This document shows positions 4,716 through 5,289 of a DNA stretch of 5,289 bases, piece after piece (position 1 is the stretch's first letter; every line of letters starts with the position of its first letter). The DNA is from Candidatus Portiera sp. (GTDB lineage: Bacteria; Pseudomonadota; Gammaproteobacteria; CBDBNL01; JAAOII01). Made by a program: the position numbers and the translations under genes. Location: the NCBI GenBank assembly GCA_015163845.1, contig JAAOII010000056.1:1-5289 (forward strand). Direction: 5' to 3'. Under the pieces are notes generated by a model, which saw only the letters and a program-made list of their open reading frames with translations, was not told the origin of the DNA and searched no databases.

Positions 4716-5289
4716 TTAGCAACGCGGAAGTTCACTAATCTTAACTTTAGAATTAAGTAGATCTATTAAATCTCTTCTAGATTTCTCCCAACTAACTGCT
4801 TCATTCTGATCTATTATCAAATTATATGATTTTTCTCCAGCAGTATTTTTAGAAGCAGTTTTTTTAGAACTTGCCTCAATATCACTGGAGAAACCTAAGT
4901 TTCTAATTTTTTTATTGACCTGCTCCGCCTGTTTGCGGCTAGCATAAAAGTTCGTTACAAGCAACGACCCTAAAGTGGTTTGTTCTTGAATAGTGTTGGG
5001 AATTCTTGAACCCGACAATAAATCTGATAATTTTTTTGCCGTATCTAAACTTGCTCTAACCTTAACTAATATTCTATAGCGATTAGTATCTTCCTCTGGC
5101 TCCTTACTAAGCATTTTAGATTTTATCCCATAGGTATCTAATATTCTTAAATCATTTAATGCAGTTGCAGATGTAGCATAGCCAGATAACTCATAACATT
5201 TAGTGGATTTAGGCACCGGAGGTGGTAAATTAATTTCTTCAGCTGGTAACTCTTGAGGAACATCACTAAAAATATCGCTAAATAATTCA
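4716..5289 (-). CDS. SPOR-domain-like protein, partial: N-terminus beyond window
   Basis: C-terminal 190 residues of a protein resembling proteobacterial SPOR-domain proteins, which typically bind denuded peptidoglycan at the septum. The frame stays open from the stop at 4716-4718 to the right edge. A GTG at 5214-5216 could be taken as a start, but 24 codons upstream remain open and encode an acidic then proline-rich linker (ending LPPP), so the true start is probably outside. In window numbering, CYELSGYA begins at Cys31, YRILVKV at Tyr71, then a helix to about 94. The clearest SPOR-like half is GSLLVTNFYASRKQAEQ plus the helix and LGFSSDIE (107-138). After a Lys/Ser/Thr linker a last strand YNLIID lies at 155-160. 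No membrane segment or signal is visible in this part. SPOR sequences diverge fast, so this is recognition by pattern, not strict motif. It is transcribed toward rpoZ, 76 bp away. Confidence 0.7.
   Translation of the reverse strand, partial: ELFSDIFSDVPQELPAEEINLPPPVPKSTKCYELSGYATSATALNDLRILDTYGIKSKMLSKEPEEDTNRYRILVKVRASLDTAKKLSDLLSGSRIPNTIQEQTTLGSLLVTNFYASRKQAEQVNKKIRNLGFSSDIEASSKKTASKNTAGEKSYNLIIDQNEAVSWEKSRRDLIDLLNSKVKISELPRC

Overview
The window looks like a stretch of an AT-rich proteobacterial chromosome. The best taxonomic clues are the rpoZ-spoT gene pair, the proteobacterial form of omega (a MARITV start and an ALREIAEG block) and the long bifunctional SpoT/Rel enzyme. Gamma- or betaproteobacteria fit best, but the genus cannot be named from sequence alone. 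None of the four visible gene starts has a recognisable Shine-Dalgarno sequence, which is unusual for this group.

Layout from left to right. At 1-908, on the minus strand, lies the N-terminal two thirds of a Kef-type (CPA2) cation/proton antiporter, cut by the window start. A 45-bp divergent region (909-953) carries a perfect TATAAT on each strand, both very close to the start codons. A LysE/RhtB-family amino-acid exporter follows at 954-1583 on the plus strand. It converges on a complete bifunctional (p)ppGpp synthetase/hydrolase gene (spoT/rel, 1621-3861, minus), with a 13-bp tandem repeat at the exporter's stop codon. A 181-bp gap (3862-4042) holds a plausible spoT promoter and short inverted repeats. 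Then comes rpoZ (4043-4639, minus), which encodes an omega subunit about twice the usual length. A 76-bp AT-rich leader and promoter region separates it from a SPOR-domain protein gene (4716 to the right edge, minus), which is open at its N-terminus.

The functional core is the stringent-response pair. SpoT makes and destroys (p)ppGpp, and omega forms part of one of the two (p)ppGpp binding sites on RNA polymerase in E. coli. The standout feature is the omega subunit. After the conserved core it has a charged helix, a clear AT-hook (RKRGRP core) and a long acidic Ser/Glu tail built on an internal 12-bp tandem repeat. An omega with a DNA-binding hook and an acidic tail is not something I recognise as a described form, and it is the main candidate for something new here. 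The two transporters and the SPOR protein have no evident functional tie to this pair.
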